Below are positions 48,999 to 60,735 of a stretch of DNA of 64,000 bases, piece by piece. Source of the stretch: Datnioides undecimradiatus. Taxonomy: Eukaryota; Chordata; Actinopteri; Lobotiformes; Datnioididae. The DNA lies in assembly GCA_008933995.1 (NCBI GenBank), contig WARS01000011.1, positions 9,329,516 through 9,393,515 on the forward strand. Direction: 5' to 3'. The translations under genes and the position numbers were made by a program. The notes beneath the pieces are model-generated. The model had not been told where the DNA came from and did no database searches. It worked only from the letters and a program-made list of their open reading frames with translations. Within the stretch, counting starts at the first letter, position 1; each line of letters begins with the position of its first letter.

Positions 48999-51900
48999 CT
49001 GAATAGGAAAAAAAGAGTAAGGAGGCATCAGTGAGTTTTCAGTAACGCACATCAAAAGCCAACATGGCGGACATCATGCAAGAAGATTTTCATATTCTTT
49101 TCACAAATCTCTTATTAGTTCTCTTCCCAGGAGGTTTGCTTGAGTGTTTGGATCCAGCAAACCCTCTTCACTACAGAGACTTGTTAAAAAATAGCTTGTT
49201 TCAACAAGATGAATGGCACCTGTTCATGAGTACTCTCCATTTCTCAGATTTGATCATTAGCATAATAACCCCCCCCCCCCGATCAGTTTATGATTTCACT
49301 CACAGAAAGGTGAGAAAAACGCAACTTAGATTTAGTCACGTAAGTAGCTTTGTGATTATGGGATTATACAATATTACCACAGTGAATGCTGTGCTTCCCC
49401 TGTCTATGTTGAGATATTGAGAGGAGGTTGAAGCTTGGGCCCTGCCTGTCTCTGGAAACAGACTCTTCACTTATGTTTTACACTCTTTATGTATCTGTAT
49501 GTCACCAAATATTTACTTAAAACCTCCTCTTTTGTGCTTCTGGAGGTTTCTTCCATCTTTTCCCCTGTTTAGGGTTTTTTTAAGTCAGTTTCCAAATTTA
49601 GGGTCTATGGACAGTGGCTGTTGTAAACTGTGCAGATTCTAAAACCCACTGAAGCAAACTTGTGCTAGATTTTTGATACTGATACTGAATAAATAAAACT
49701 GACTTGAGTTGACTGAGTGACTATCAAAACCACACCAGAAATAAAACAAAAAGCATGGGCTGACATGAATTTAGATGCCAAATATCTTGCTGAAGCAAAA
49801 CCATACCTGACCAAGACAGGAGGTGTTCCAAGGGCCATGACATGTTGGACAATAATAAATTTGATTACAGGTGATGTTAAACTGTCAGATGCTGTAACAG
49901 ATGATCTTTTCCCTGGGAAGCAACCTGCATAAAAACTTTGACTGACAAAGAATTTTCCTAGCAACTACTAAACTGAATGGATTGTGCCAAAATCCTGATG
50001 CCAATAAAATCTAAAAGGCATAGTGAGTTGGCAAGCCACTCACCACACTGATAAGGTGAACTGACTATTTGTTATATGATGTTTGATTTTATTTTTGGAT
50101 TTTTGTTTATCTTAGTTAATTTAAGCCCTGATAATACAAAGACAGAAAATTTTATTTTTTAATAATTTTACACATTTTAAAGTAATTTCTCTTACAACCT
50201 TTTTATGTCCCACTTAAAAATGTTCACGAGTGGTTCCTGCGTGAGGCCCAGTGTATAGAGCTACATGAAATGAGATCAAATTTAAACAGCTCTTACTTTC
50301 TTGTACTTTCGATACTTTTGTAGAATTTGCTCCTCCATATTCTGAAAGATTACAAAAGAGAAAATGTTAGGATGCCATGTATCTTTCATTTGACATGGGG
50401 CAGTTAAAGGCTCTTGGTCCAGACCAGTACCTTGTACTCTTGTGTTCCCGGAGAGAGAGTGTTGATCTTTGAGCCCAACTGAACAAACATCTCTGTGATA
50501 GCCCCAATCCGGTCATGAAGACCTCTGTATTCATCGTACTCGGCACAGAAGTCGTCCTTGTACTGTTGACGCTGCTCCAGTGCCGTTATGGTGCTGTATT
50601 TTCTGGAAAGAAAAAGAAAAAGAAAGAAAACAAACAGTTTAAAAGCTGTTATTTAAAAACAGAAGTGATCTTTTTAAGCAAAGTTGTTTTTGCTCAATCC
50701 CTGCAGTAGATGGCACTACAAGGTGGTGGAGTGAGAGGCCTGACACGTCACTGCTTTAACAGTGTGATGTGTTGACCAGATGTATAAATGTAAGCCATAA
50801 GATCATCTGTTTGTGAAGTCACTCTCAGTGAAAGCTTTGTGACAGCTCTTTTAGACATGTGTTTTACTTAACGCTATTTATGTGAATGTTTCAAAGCTGA
50901 ACTTAATTCTCCCAATTTTTTTCTGAACAACAGAAGGTCCTGAAAAGTAAGGTCCTCTGTGACAGACGATATTAACGATGACTTATGTGGATCCACTGAT
51001 GAAACAATTATTTGGATTACACTAGTGAATCATAAATCCCGTATGAATCTGGGATGAAAACATGCAGTACAGTCAGGGACACGACTTGTATTTATCTTAC
51101 ATTAAATAGTCAGGAAGTTCCTCTGCTGAGGTTCGATTGACAGGCGTTTTCTCCCCCTTATGGTCTGTAGATAAGAAAAACACACACACACACAGCCATT
51201 GAAAAAAAAAAGGTTAAAGCAATCTGCCAATGCAAATGCGATAATGTGCCCATCATATCAAGGCTGATCATTTATCACTGCCTCTGATAAGAAATCTGAT
51301 CCAAGGCAAGCAGTCACGTCAGCAGCCCAGAGTAGGAGGCAATGCTGCTTGCTGACTCGCTCGACCGTAGGTCACCCAGCTGTTTCACAGTCAATCATCA
51401 ACAGACTAGAGCGAGGAGTGAGGACTGGAGGGCGGAGAAAGTGTTGCAGTCTTAACGCCACTCACTGCTCTCTCAAATGAAAATATATGAATTGCTCTTT
51501 GTGGGCTCACAGCAGCAACCATTTACCCCGGACCAGAAGATTTTTTATTCCTTTTTGCTAAATGAAAGACGGTAATGCCACAAACTAAACAAATAATCAG
51601 AAACAGATTGACAACAGCACAATGAGATACATGAAGTGTGACAAACCCTTACAGAGAAGACCATTTTATAGTTTTATGGCCATTTACCTTTGAGATTTTC
51701 TTGGTTTTGCTTCAGGTCTGGGCTAGTCTCAATCCAGTCTGGTTTTAAGCGCTCTCGTTCCTTGTCTTTGTGCTTTTTAGATCTCTTCTTTTTATGTTGG
51801 CCATTGGTTAATTGTTGGTCAGTGCAAATGGACGTGTCAGTGTGTGGGCGCTTGGAGCTGGGTGCAGTAGGGGCTGGCTCTGTCCTCTCCACTTTAGGAA

Positions 51901-54900
51901 GAGTAGAAGACCCACTGAGTTTGTGCGGAGAGTACACATGATTTGGACTCCCTTGGAGATGATTGCTGGTTTTGTCAAACTCCAGTTTGACCTGTACACT
52001 AGAGTTTCCATGACTGGAGGAGGTACGAGCCCCATTGGTGCCGTAGTCTCCATTAGAGGGTGACTGCAGAGGCAAACACTGGTCCAATAGTCTTTGTTTT
52101 TTAGGGGTCTGACAGCTGGATGGGTCAGAGGGCAGTGGGCGTTTCTATAGGAAAATAAAGAGAGCATAGTTTAACTTTTGGATATTGGTGTCCAAGTTAC
52201 ATTAACTGTGTCTCAAGTGCCAGCAACATGTGTATTAATAGATATTTACTTTACAGAATAGTGACAAGAGATTGAGATCTTGCTCATATCTGCACCCAAA
52301 AAGTTAAGCTACAGCCAAGAGCCAAGAAGAAACAAGAAGAAAACTGAGCCTTGCAATGTCCATCGAGAACAACAGGTCACATGTTAACATGATAAATCTT
52401 GTTTGTACACTTCATACAAAAATGTAAGTGTTAAGGTGTCAATTTGCTAAAATGTTTTAATGGTGGATTCTGACGATTTCTTGGCCAAGACCAGTAAATT
52501 TATGGAGTCTCCATTGTCTCTTTACAACTGAGCCATGTTAACGCAAGCTAACCAGCTCCAGCTGCCGTAGAGTGGTATCAGTCATCTCATCTCACTCTCG
52601 CTCTTGATAAGATTTCTCAAACTGTCAAACTATCCCATTAATACCAGTCATGGCTGTATGTAGTCTGAACTTACTTAGCATAATTTACACAAAGATAGAT
52701 TTCCAGTACTGTGTTTCTGCAAAAGAGGACATGCCCTATCTATTTTCAGTTTTATAAGAAAGAAGAAGTGGAAAATATAATTCATTCAAGGTGAATAATT
52801 ACCACAGAGAGATTCTTGGCAGGGCTGAGTTGTGATGGAGAGTCCCCAGGAGTTTTGTGGAATGAATGGTTGGACTGGGGACTCTTCAACTGGCTACTGT
52901 GGAGTGGTTGAAGTTTCCTGAAGATAGATTAAGAACACAGCACCTTCAGTTGAACAGTAACTGCAAAGCTACAGCTAAACAGGAAGAGACCGTATGAGGA
53001 AATAAAATGTCAATAATCATCAACATTATCAACAAAAAACCTCTTAATGTTTTTTCTTTTTTCTACAGCTTTTTTCTGCATGTTTATGTCTATGTGGTGC
53101 GTTTTGAGTGTCTGTTGACGCAGTCTGCAGGAGGCAACCACAAAGACTAAACACAGACCAGTGAGCAGAACAATAGCGGCAGATTTCACCTCTTGTAGGA
53201 CCAAACCCTCTTCTCTTTTAATCTGCTTCCTTCAGCTCCTTCCTCAAACAGACGCTACAACAAGTCATCCCCCCTCCCCAGCGGATTCATGCAAACCTCT
53301 TAATCATATGGTCAGTGTGAGTACAGTTCAGGCGCATTAAACATTAACACAGTAATGTTATAATGACGCTAATAAGAGGGTCTGAATAAGAAGACAGATG
53401 AATAAACTAGAGGAAATAAATCTTGAGTTTGCAGTGTTTATAGGCTATCACAGTTTTATCACACTTGGCAAACAGTTTGATGACTACAATTGTGAGCTTT
53501 TTACACTTAGCAGGGGTGGTGAACGGAGGGGGTTGTGCAATCAGCCAACATGACTTGCGCTGTTTCCAAAATGCTCATGAAGCACATGGCCTGCGTGTTT
53601 ACTGGCAGGCAAAGTAAAGCGTACGAGGGCAGGAAGCTCAGCCTGAAAAGCCCAAGCTTTGCTCTTCCATGCTAATGCCATTTGGCAACACGGTGCAGGG
53701 AATATTTTCCTCTGCTTTGATGTGTCCATTAAGAGATTCATCAGTGCAGCGATGTAGTCATTTAGAAGCTCCCCTTTTCAGCATGATCACAGCAGACTTC
53801 TACATTAATTCAGTGGCCTTTTCTGTATTCACGCCAGCACTGTCAAAACGCATCCATCCCTTTGTTTTTTTTCTGCATTGTCCAACCAAACTGATTTCTG
53901 GAAGTCTAAAAGAACTTTAAAGCAAGAGTTTGACAATTTGGGAAATACACTTATTTGCTTTCTCTCTGGGAGTTAGATGAAAAAATGGATACCACTCTCA
54001 TGTCTGCACGATGAATACAGGGTGAGGGTGATTAGCTTAGCATAGCACAAAGACTGAATACAATGGGAGACAGCAAGTGTGGCCCAAAAACCCAAATACA
54101 CCTCCAAAGCTTGTTTTTGTACAGATTAAACAAACAAAATATGTATAACGTGTTAATTGGTGAGCTTTAGAGGTGCAGGTTGGTTGATTGGCTGTTTTGA
54201 GTCTTTTTGCTAAGCTAACTGGCAGTTGGTGGTATCTAGCAAATTTCCCAAAATGTTAAACCGTTGTTTTAAAACGTAAACAGAACATTTTCTTACGTTT
54301 CCAAATCTCTCTTGCAAGATTTTGTGTATTTTTGCAAACCTCAGCCTCAACACTCACCTGATCAAAAGCCTATGAATGAGTTGCTTCTCCTCCTCGAGAT
54401 ATCCGGGCCAGTCTCTTTGAACGTGTCTGTAGAGCTCATCCTTCAGAGAGTAGCTGTGGTCTTTAGGGTTCAGCTTACCAACCTGAAAAAGAGACTGTTC
54501 CTGAGTATTAATAAATCAACAGAAAGAGGACAGAATACGACAGGAAAAGAGGCCAGCTCAGGTCATAAAAGCACCACAGTGTGTTAACCTGCAAAGCCAT
54601 AACTCCACCTTATATTTAAATAAAACAAGACCTTTCTTCAGTGGGTCTGTATTGTTTCCGTGGTAAACAGTTTAACCCTGCCCTTATACAACTTAATCCT
54701 GCTGATACAAATCTAGCCAACCCAACCACTTTCAATTCTGAAAGTAGTCAGATCCCAGCTGGAGACACCCCACCCCTCTCCTGTCAAAACACAATCTTCT
54801 CCCACAAAGATAATTAAAGCACAGCCCTAATTACAGCTACCAGCAGCGGCACAGTCTCCACTTGATGACTGCAGTGGGACACTCAAACATTGTGAACACA

Positions 54901-57900
54901 GGAAATATGCCTGAAATAAACTTACTGACAGCACCTTTTTAGAGACAAGTTTCACAGCTGTGCAGCAACAGTCTCTTTATTAGTATCATTAGCAAAATAT
55001 CCAGTGAGGGACTAATTTATGTTTGGTTTTGCATCCTTGACCTGATATCAACTGATAATAAAAGCAGCTAAATTTGTATTTATTAGACCATGAGTGTATC
55101 TCATCATCAGTCGACAATGTGCCAGATGTCTCACCTCATCCAGCACTGAGGTTAGGTCAGCCTTGTCCTTTGGACTGGCTCGCTCCCTCTCCAACCACAG
55201 TAGCAGCTCAGGTTTCCTGTAGGGCTTTAAGGCCAGGAGATGAATGATGCGATCCCTCAAGGGCCGGTGTGCCACAGGGCTGGGAACTAGGCTCCTCTTG
55301 TTGCTCGGGGAGTGCTTGTTGCTGCTATCTGAGCCTGATACCAGACCCTGCTTCCTCTGGACCTTCACGCACTTACCTATGATCAAAACAAAGGGACACA
55401 CAGCAGAGTTTCAACATGACATTTGAGCGAGAGTTCCCTTGTTCATGACAGTGAATCAACAAATTATCGCATAAGAAATCTAAAGCTGTTTTTGAATGGC
55501 CATACAATCGCTACCCGACACAAAACTAGAGAAGAGCAAGGAGATTATAACTGATCTGATAACAGGATTCATGTACGTTAACAGTATCAGGTAATAGCAC
55601 AGCCAACATGTCATTCCAAATCCAGTCCTCGGGCCAGTTATACAAATCACACCCTGATTTAGAAAGAGAGGTCTACACACCAGAGACAACCTCAGATATT
55701 TTATCTTCATTATATCAATCTATTGTCATGCAATCTGTTTTATGCACCTGCACCAGACACTGTGTGCAGAGCTGTCATCTGTACAGGCAATTTACATACG
55801 TAAACACCTTAGACAGAGTACTATGGACATAAATAGTGTTGCTGCAAGTTGAAAACAGTGAAAAGGGTTAACAGTAGGTTAGTCTACCGCTGAGCAAACA
55901 GAGGAGCATAGTAACTAATGTAACTAACACAGAGAGGCCCTTTCTTCCTTGCGCAGGACTAATTCAGTTGGACCCGGCAGGCAGTGCTTATAGATATCTG
56001 CAGACTGTAATCTCATTACAACATTAAGCCATACTTTGGAGGTTTCTATAGGTCGAGAGACTTGCAGTGTATTGCATGTGTTCAGGATGATTTATAGTAG
56101 CACAGTCATGTTAGAGCTGCAGATATTTACAATTTTGGATATCAGTTTTGCAAAATTCAACATTCCTGGTGAGATGCAAATAGAGTCCTTGCGAAAAAAA
56201 CAGCAGTCTTGCAGGAGCTTGTTTCAACATCTACCTTGAACCAAGCCAAGAGGTTTTTAGGCAAATATCCTTCGAGCACTGAAACAACCTGTACTGCCAC
56301 ATTTCAGACAAGCTGCAACTAGAACCATTGTTTGACAGTAATGAATTAAAGCAGCTTGAGGGAAGTTTAAGACCAGCAAGCCAGTTTTTTTTTGTTTTTT
56401 TTTGAATGATGCTTCCTATAGTGACAGTGATGTCTCTCATCAACTGAATGCATAACAGGATTGTGAGCGGAATTAAGAGTAAACACTAAAAATAGAAAGT
56501 GTTTGCAATATTGTATTGATTATTTATAAGTAAAGAAATCTTAAAAAGTTCAAAACCAATGATTTTAAAGTGTAAACCTGAAGTTTTTAACTTTAGAATT
56601 TTCCATCTTTGAGTCAACTGTGCACTGATTTCAGTTGTCTATTTGTCAGAGTCTTTTCTCCCATGAATGCAACTGAACTTTAAATCATACATTATTATGT
56701 AAATTGTGGACATTTTTCTACTCTGCAACGTGCAATTGTGAGTTGGTATATGGGCATTCTTTCTGATGAGCATAACATTACTGTACCATAAAAAGACAGC
56801 CAGTCACCACAAAACGACCATGTATGCATACTGCATATGGCACAAATGTGATCCATACATCATTTATTTCTCTTTCTGGTGTCCGTGAGAAGGTTAGGAC
56901 AGTTGTATGCTAAAAAAGAGTTCAAGTAAAATGGAATATCATGTGACTACATGTTTCTAACTCTTAATATTAATAACATATGTTAAATTTATTTGTAAAA
57001 ACCACTGAGAGATTATTTCTCCAGCTGAGCATGGCATGTAATGTGTAAGAACCAGTTTCAACAGCTGGCTTCGACAGCAATTACCCTAAACATCATGTTG
57101 CAGCATTGGTCTACACAGTGTTTCCATTCATAAAATATATTCAACACAAGCATTTAAATTCACACGGGGCCTCTAAATGTCATGAAGCCTCTTGGCTAGA
57201 TCATTTATAAAGCTGAAGCATGGTCAATTTAAACGACAATGGCTCTAAAACCATGACTCAGGAAGAGAGGCAGCGAATAAAGAGAATTAATTGCAAGGAG
57301 GAGACTGTACATGTCAGGCCCAGATCACTCCAGGTTAAGAGTGGCCTCTTCTTTAGAAGATATATTTTATCAAATGAAAATGAATTAAATTCCAGTTGGT
57401 GTAATTACATTTTAGGCAAAACTTCATCAGCATGAGACTTGTTAGCACATACTTCTGGCAAACTCAATCACATTAATGGTGCTGGCAGGCAAGTTGGCAC
57501 TCTGCCTGAGCAATCTGGTCAAAATGAAAGGAAAATTACAAGAAAGCGAGGCATCTCTCTCGCATGAATAATTGCAACGCAGCACTTTGATCAATTATGT
57601 GATAACTTCCACACCATATGGCAATTATCAGCAGGATGAAATGGTGAGAAGCAATGGTTTAGAAGCTTTCTGGGAACATGAAAACTCTCCAGTTATCTGT
57701 CCTTGATCCCTGCGTGCTTGAAGGCTGCCACAACAGAGGCTGAAGGATACAACAGAATGTAGATACAGCTATTAGGCAAAAGCTCACTTGGCCCCGGCTT
57801 GATCTCAATCGCTGAGCGACTCCAGATGTCCTTCTCCACCTGAGACATGCGCTCCCGGGTCGTCTGGTAGGAGTCGTCTGTGGCACAAACTGTGATCTTA

Positions 57901-58560
57901 TCCTGAATGCTGCCCTGGCCCTCCAGGTGATCCCTGCCCTCCCTGCGCGGAGAAGAGAGGAGAAGAGAGAAGATTTAAGAGTTTAGGCTTACAAATTCTC
58001 TGGCTTGGCTCAATTAACTGGCCGCCTGTCAAACACAAGCATTAGAGATTCTTGCTGTCATACAAAACTGGTTCTTTTATTTGGGTCTGTGTTCAATTTC
58101 CAGCCCTGTGTTAGAAAGCATTAGTTATAAAGACTAAAAGACTGACAAAGAAGCTCTCAACTAACCCTTTAACCAACATTTTGACCCCACAACCACTACC
58201 TCTCTGTTCTCAATTATTACTGGTCACACCTTTGAGGTCTCTTATGGCATGACAGCCTCTGGGTGTCATTGTAGTCTTGTTTGAATGTAGGCTGACAGTG
58301 GTGCTGTCTGTTGTTGGAGTATTGAAGAGAGAGGCCAGTGTTTGGTAAGGCCCTGCGGTCTCAGTCTGACACTAAATTTACTACAAATTCCATTTGTGGT
58401 CGACCGTGGAAAGAGTTATGTGTGCTGCTTACCCTGAGACATACTGGTGAATGCAGTCAAAGCTGGACTGAGGCTTGTCTTTGCTGTCACTGGACAGGTA
58501 AAAAGAGAAGACTCTGAATCCATCCGGGGATTCGGGGCTGGGCGCTGGGATCTTTATGTA
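48888..58560 (-). CDS. ell: ELL-family RNA polymerase II elongation factor (ten exons, N-terminus missing)
   Basis: ELL proteins are nuclear subunits of the super elongation complex and little elongation complex and suppress pausing by RNA polymerase II. From 5' to 3' the exons are 58560-58433, 57942-57788, 55376-55135, 54482-54358, 52917-52803, 52144-51688, 51164-51101, 50602-50431, 50341-50297 and 48998-48888. Joined they give 1614 nt, 537 residues plus stop, with every splice phase agreeing. The ELL N-terminal domain includes [18 protein letters not shown] (about 1-43), [14 protein letters not shown] and [43 protein letters not shown] follows (about 200-217). The middle is Ser/Pro-rich with a basic [15 protein letters not shown] stretch, a likely nuclear signal. 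The end is the occludin-homology domain (about 425-537: [35 protein letters not shown]). Roughly 70-80 N-terminal residues are not in the window. The architecture is like ELL or ELL2; linkage to pex11a might instead suggest an ELL3 orthologue. Confidence 0.94.
49064..49420 (+). other. Unassigned 118-codon open frame in the last ELL intron, opposite strand
   Basis: The frame starts at ATG in a good context (AACATGG) and begins [14 protein letters not shown]. It contains a 12-base C run at 49269-49280. No domain is recognised. It directly precedes a retroposon-like 3' tail, so it may be part of a retroelement or chance. Confidence 0.2.
49425..49715 (+). repeat. Retroposon 3' tail
   Basis: The block has GGAGGTTTCTTCC, CCCCTGTTTAGGGTTTTTTTAAG and a terminal ACTGAATAAATAAAACTGACTTGAGTTGAC. 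This resembles the 3' UTR and tail of teleost LINEs (compare the 24.7-28.9 kb element and the tail at 39891). No coding part is recognisable upstream. Confidence 0.6.
49717..49932 (+). other. Unassigned 71-codon open frame after the retroposon tail
   Basis: The frame has a protein-like composition ([44 protein letters not shown]) but no ATG start; the first codon counted is GTG. I do not recognise it. It may be a processed fragment of another gene or chance. Confidence 0.2.
50297..50341 (-). CDS. ell: ELL penultimate exon, 45 bp
   Basis: The acceptor is TCTTTCAG|AAT and the donor is AAGAAA|GTAAGA. This small exon of 15 codons ([15 protein letters not shown]) in the occludin-homology helices is in phase 0 on both sides, so skipping it would preserve the frame. 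Confidence 0.92.
50431..50602 (-). CDS. ell: ELL exon, core of the occludin-homology domain
   Basis: The acceptor is CTTTCCAG|A and the donor is TACAAG|GTACTG. It encodes [32 protein letters not shown] and [16 protein letters not shown]. This coiled, paired-helix region resembles the C-terminus of occludin and in ELL proteins binds partner factors. Confidence 0.94.
51101..51164 (-). CDS. ell: ELL exon leading into the occludin-homology domain
   Basis: The acceptor is CTACAG|ACC and the donor is TTTAAT|GTAAGA. The exon encodes [20 protein letters not shown]. The phase (1-nt carry in, 2-nt out) joins correctly on both sides. Confidence 0.92.
51688..52144 (-). CDS. ell: ELL large central exon, low-complexity and basic
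   Basis: The acceptor is TCCTATAG|AAA and the donor is CTCAAAG|GTAAAT. It encodes 152 codons rich in Ser, Pro and Gly. [15 protein letters not shown] lies near the start, and the lysine-rich [20 protein letters not shown] segment, the namesake feature of the family, lies near the end. The opposite-strand frames over it are shadows. Confidence 0.93.
52803..52917 (-). CDS. ell: ELL exon, Ser/Pro-rich linker
   Basis: The acceptor is TCTTCAG|G and the donor is TCTGTG|GTAATT. It encodes [19 protein letters not shown] and [14 protein letters not shown], with several SP sites. It opens with the Arg-Lys-Leu that ends the conserved RRLLIRKL-type helix. Confidence 0.9.
53928..54261. mobile_element. 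Short inverted-repeat element in an ELL intron
   Basis: The termini GTTTGACAATTTGGGAAAT and, inverted, GTTTAACATTTTGGGAAAT match at 17 of 19 bases. The inside (CACTCTCATGTCTGCACG, ATTAGCTTAGCATAGCACAAAGACTG) matches from memory an abundant repeat of spiny-rayed fishes. It is non-coding, probably a non-autonomous DNA transposon. Confidence 0.65.
54358..54482 (-). CDS. ell: ELL exon with RDWPGY motif
   Basis: The acceptor is TTTTTCAG|GTT and the donor is ATCAG|GTGAGT. It encodes [19 protein letters not shown] and [19 protein letters not shown], a winged-helix-like segment strongly conserved among ELL proteins. Confidence 0.94.
55135..55376 (-). CDS. ell: ELL exon with [20 protein letters not shown]
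   Basis: The acceptor is TGATCATAG|GTAAG and the donor is GATGAG|GTGAGA. A naive reading of the GTAAG after the acceptor as a donor would be wrong, since the frame continues [14 protein letters not shown]. The second half is the conserved helical block that ends TSVLDE. The minus-strand frame extends past the donor only by chance. Confidence 0.93.
55377..57787 (-). other. ell: ELL intron
   Basis: A 2.4-kb intron with no additional exon recognised. Frames of about 70 codons in it have no protein-like motifs. Confidence 0.7.
57788..57942 (-). CDS. ell: ELL exon with [14 protein letters not shown]
   Basis: The acceptor is CCGCGCAG|G and the donor is GGGCCAA|GTGAGC. It encodes [20 protein letters not shown] and [20 protein letters not shown], the most conserved block of the ELL N-terminal domain. 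The TRERM wording is, from memory, closer to ELL2 than to ELL. Confidence 0.94.
58433..58560 (-). CDS. ell: ELL first exon visible in the window
   Basis: The acceptor is CTTGGTAG|TAC and the donor is TCTCAGG|GTAAGC. It encodes [20 protein letters not shown] and the [12 protein letters not shown] block. Family members have about 70-80 residues before this point, so at least one or two further exons lie upstream, outside the window or unrecognised. Confidence 0.92.
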
Positions 58561-60552
58561 CTACCAAGACAACAAAAGAAACATGAAATAAAACAATGTG
58601 CATGAAATTATTATAAACATGGTTACAAGAGTACAATAACTTTGTTTAAAAGTTAAAAAAGCAAATTTGTGTTAATTTTGCACCTTAACAGTTTGACATT
58701 GCTCTGTAGCACACTGTGGCATGCTTGAGTGTATCTGCTAATTTGAGTGGTGTGTTATGTAATAAGCATGTTTTATCTCTCCCAGATGGAATCTGATCTG
58801 ATTCAGTGTAATCTCAAAGTGGAAAAACACTGGATAAAGTAAAACAATAAAGTAGTTTCTTTTATTTAAACTGGTCTATGCAATCTGAATTTTTTTTCTT
58901 TTTTACACAATAAATGTGACCTATATAATCTCCCACTTGTAGCCAATCACAGACGCTACGTGGTACCTCCCAGGTCAGGGATGATGACCTGCAGCCAGTC
59001 ATGGGAGGAGCCTGTCTGAAAAGCAACAACATAACAATAGTATAGCGGACAGCTTTTTCACTTGGGCAATAACCTCCTCTGTCACAGACTGTCCACGGCT
59101 CCCTAGCAACACACAAGCCAGCAGGGTGAAGTCTATCTCTGTCAGAAACCTGTTACATAAAATGACCCAAAAACCCACTTCTACTAAAAGGACAGTTCAA
59201 CATAGAAAGTCATTAACCGACAGGTAATATGTCCTTTTACAACACATTTGGCAGCGGCTCTCTTTGACACCGCCTGCAGCTGTGTTTCAGCCTGAAAATG
59301 GACAGTTTAGTACTTTTGTTGATAGAATGTCCTAGATTCAACAGAGACCCGATGATTATCACCCATCCTTTACAAGCATGAATACGTGCTCACTGATGAG
59401 TTAGGCTTTGGTGTGACGCGCCTGCAACAGCTCAAATTTTATGCATCTTTCTCCCATTTTTCTCCAGTGGACCTCGTGGTAGCACCTCAGGCCAAAACAC
59501 ACAGGCACTTTTTAACTGCAGGTCTCAAGAAAAACAAATGTCAGTCAGATGGACTTGAAGCTGCCTCTTTAGTTATCAGTCGCAAGTGATTGATTATAAG
59601 CTGACTGGCTGAGAGCACAGTGTCCCTGGCAGATGTGGCAGGCAGGACTATAGCTGTCACAAATGTCCAGTCATGCAGCAAAGCCATAAGCAGTTTTTTT
59701 CTTTTTTTTTTTGCAGCACAGAGCCAATGAACAGCTCCTGTCCTCAACACCCCTCCTCCTCTTCTCCTCTTCGCATGCCATTCACCCTACCCCCATCAGC
59801 CTCCAGCTTTCCTTCATGTGCACAAGCCCACCCATGTCAACACAAAACGCAGAGTGGCCCACAAGGCCATGGACACTCGAGACACACAGCTGACCATTAA
59901 TTCTGACCTATTTACGTCGGACTGTTCGCATGAAGTGGTAAAGCGGAGTCTGCATATGTCTGCTTTGGGTTTTTACGCTAATTAAGGACGGTCAACCAAA
60001 AAAAGCATCAAAGTGAGCAGGGACAAGAGGCGAGCCATGTCCTCAGGACCTATTACTTTAAGGCAGTAAAGTAGTAGCCGACTCGACCAAAATTAGAAGC
60101 AACAAGTTACTAAAATGGCTTTACCGAGGTAGAGAAAAGCATGCAGAACTGAACTCCATTTTTATTTGTTTGAAAATGAGAGTGCTGATAAACAAAAGCT
60201 AAAAAGCTCATGATAAGATGAGAGCTCATATTTACACATTTAGCACTGCAATAGTGCCACCATGTCCCCTCTTTCAGTCGATGGCAGCACGATGAGCCCC
60301 CTCCAGCCACGCATTAGATTTGCCTGTCACCCCCATCCATGCCACCGTGCACACTTCACATTCTAATTCTAATCAATGTCACTCAGGTCAGACTGTTCAG
60401 AGGTCACCCCCGTTTTATTCACAGCTTCCATCTCAAGCTTCATAACCATATGTCATTTAACCCATTAGTTTCCAGTTCCTGACTTCTAAAGCAGAGCCTG
60501 TCTGTCTAACTTAACATAACATAAAACACCAAACTTTAAACCTGAACAAGTA

Positions 60553-60735
60553 GTTTGACATTTTAGGAAAAAGACATATTTACTTTCTTGCCAAGAGTTA
60601 CTTGACCTTATTATATAAATATGAAGCTACAGCCAGCGGCCAATTAGCTTAGCTTAGCTTACCAGCAGCTCTACAGCTCACTAACTACTGTGTTATATCT
60701 TGCGTGTTTACTCTGCACAAAAAACAAACTATGCT
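60553..60735. mobile_element. Truncated relative of the element at 53928-54261
   Basis: It starts GTTTGACATTTTAGGAAA and continues with CTTTCTTGCCAAGAGTTA, AATATGAAGCTACAGCCAGC and AATTAGCTTAGCTTAGC. This is the same dispersed family by its terminus and internal words. The right terminus is not recognisable. Confidence 0.55.

Noticed and set aside
51690-52167. Several plus- and minus-strand frames over the large ELL exon
   Set aside because: Only one minus frame joins in phase with both neighbouring ELL exons; the others are shadows.
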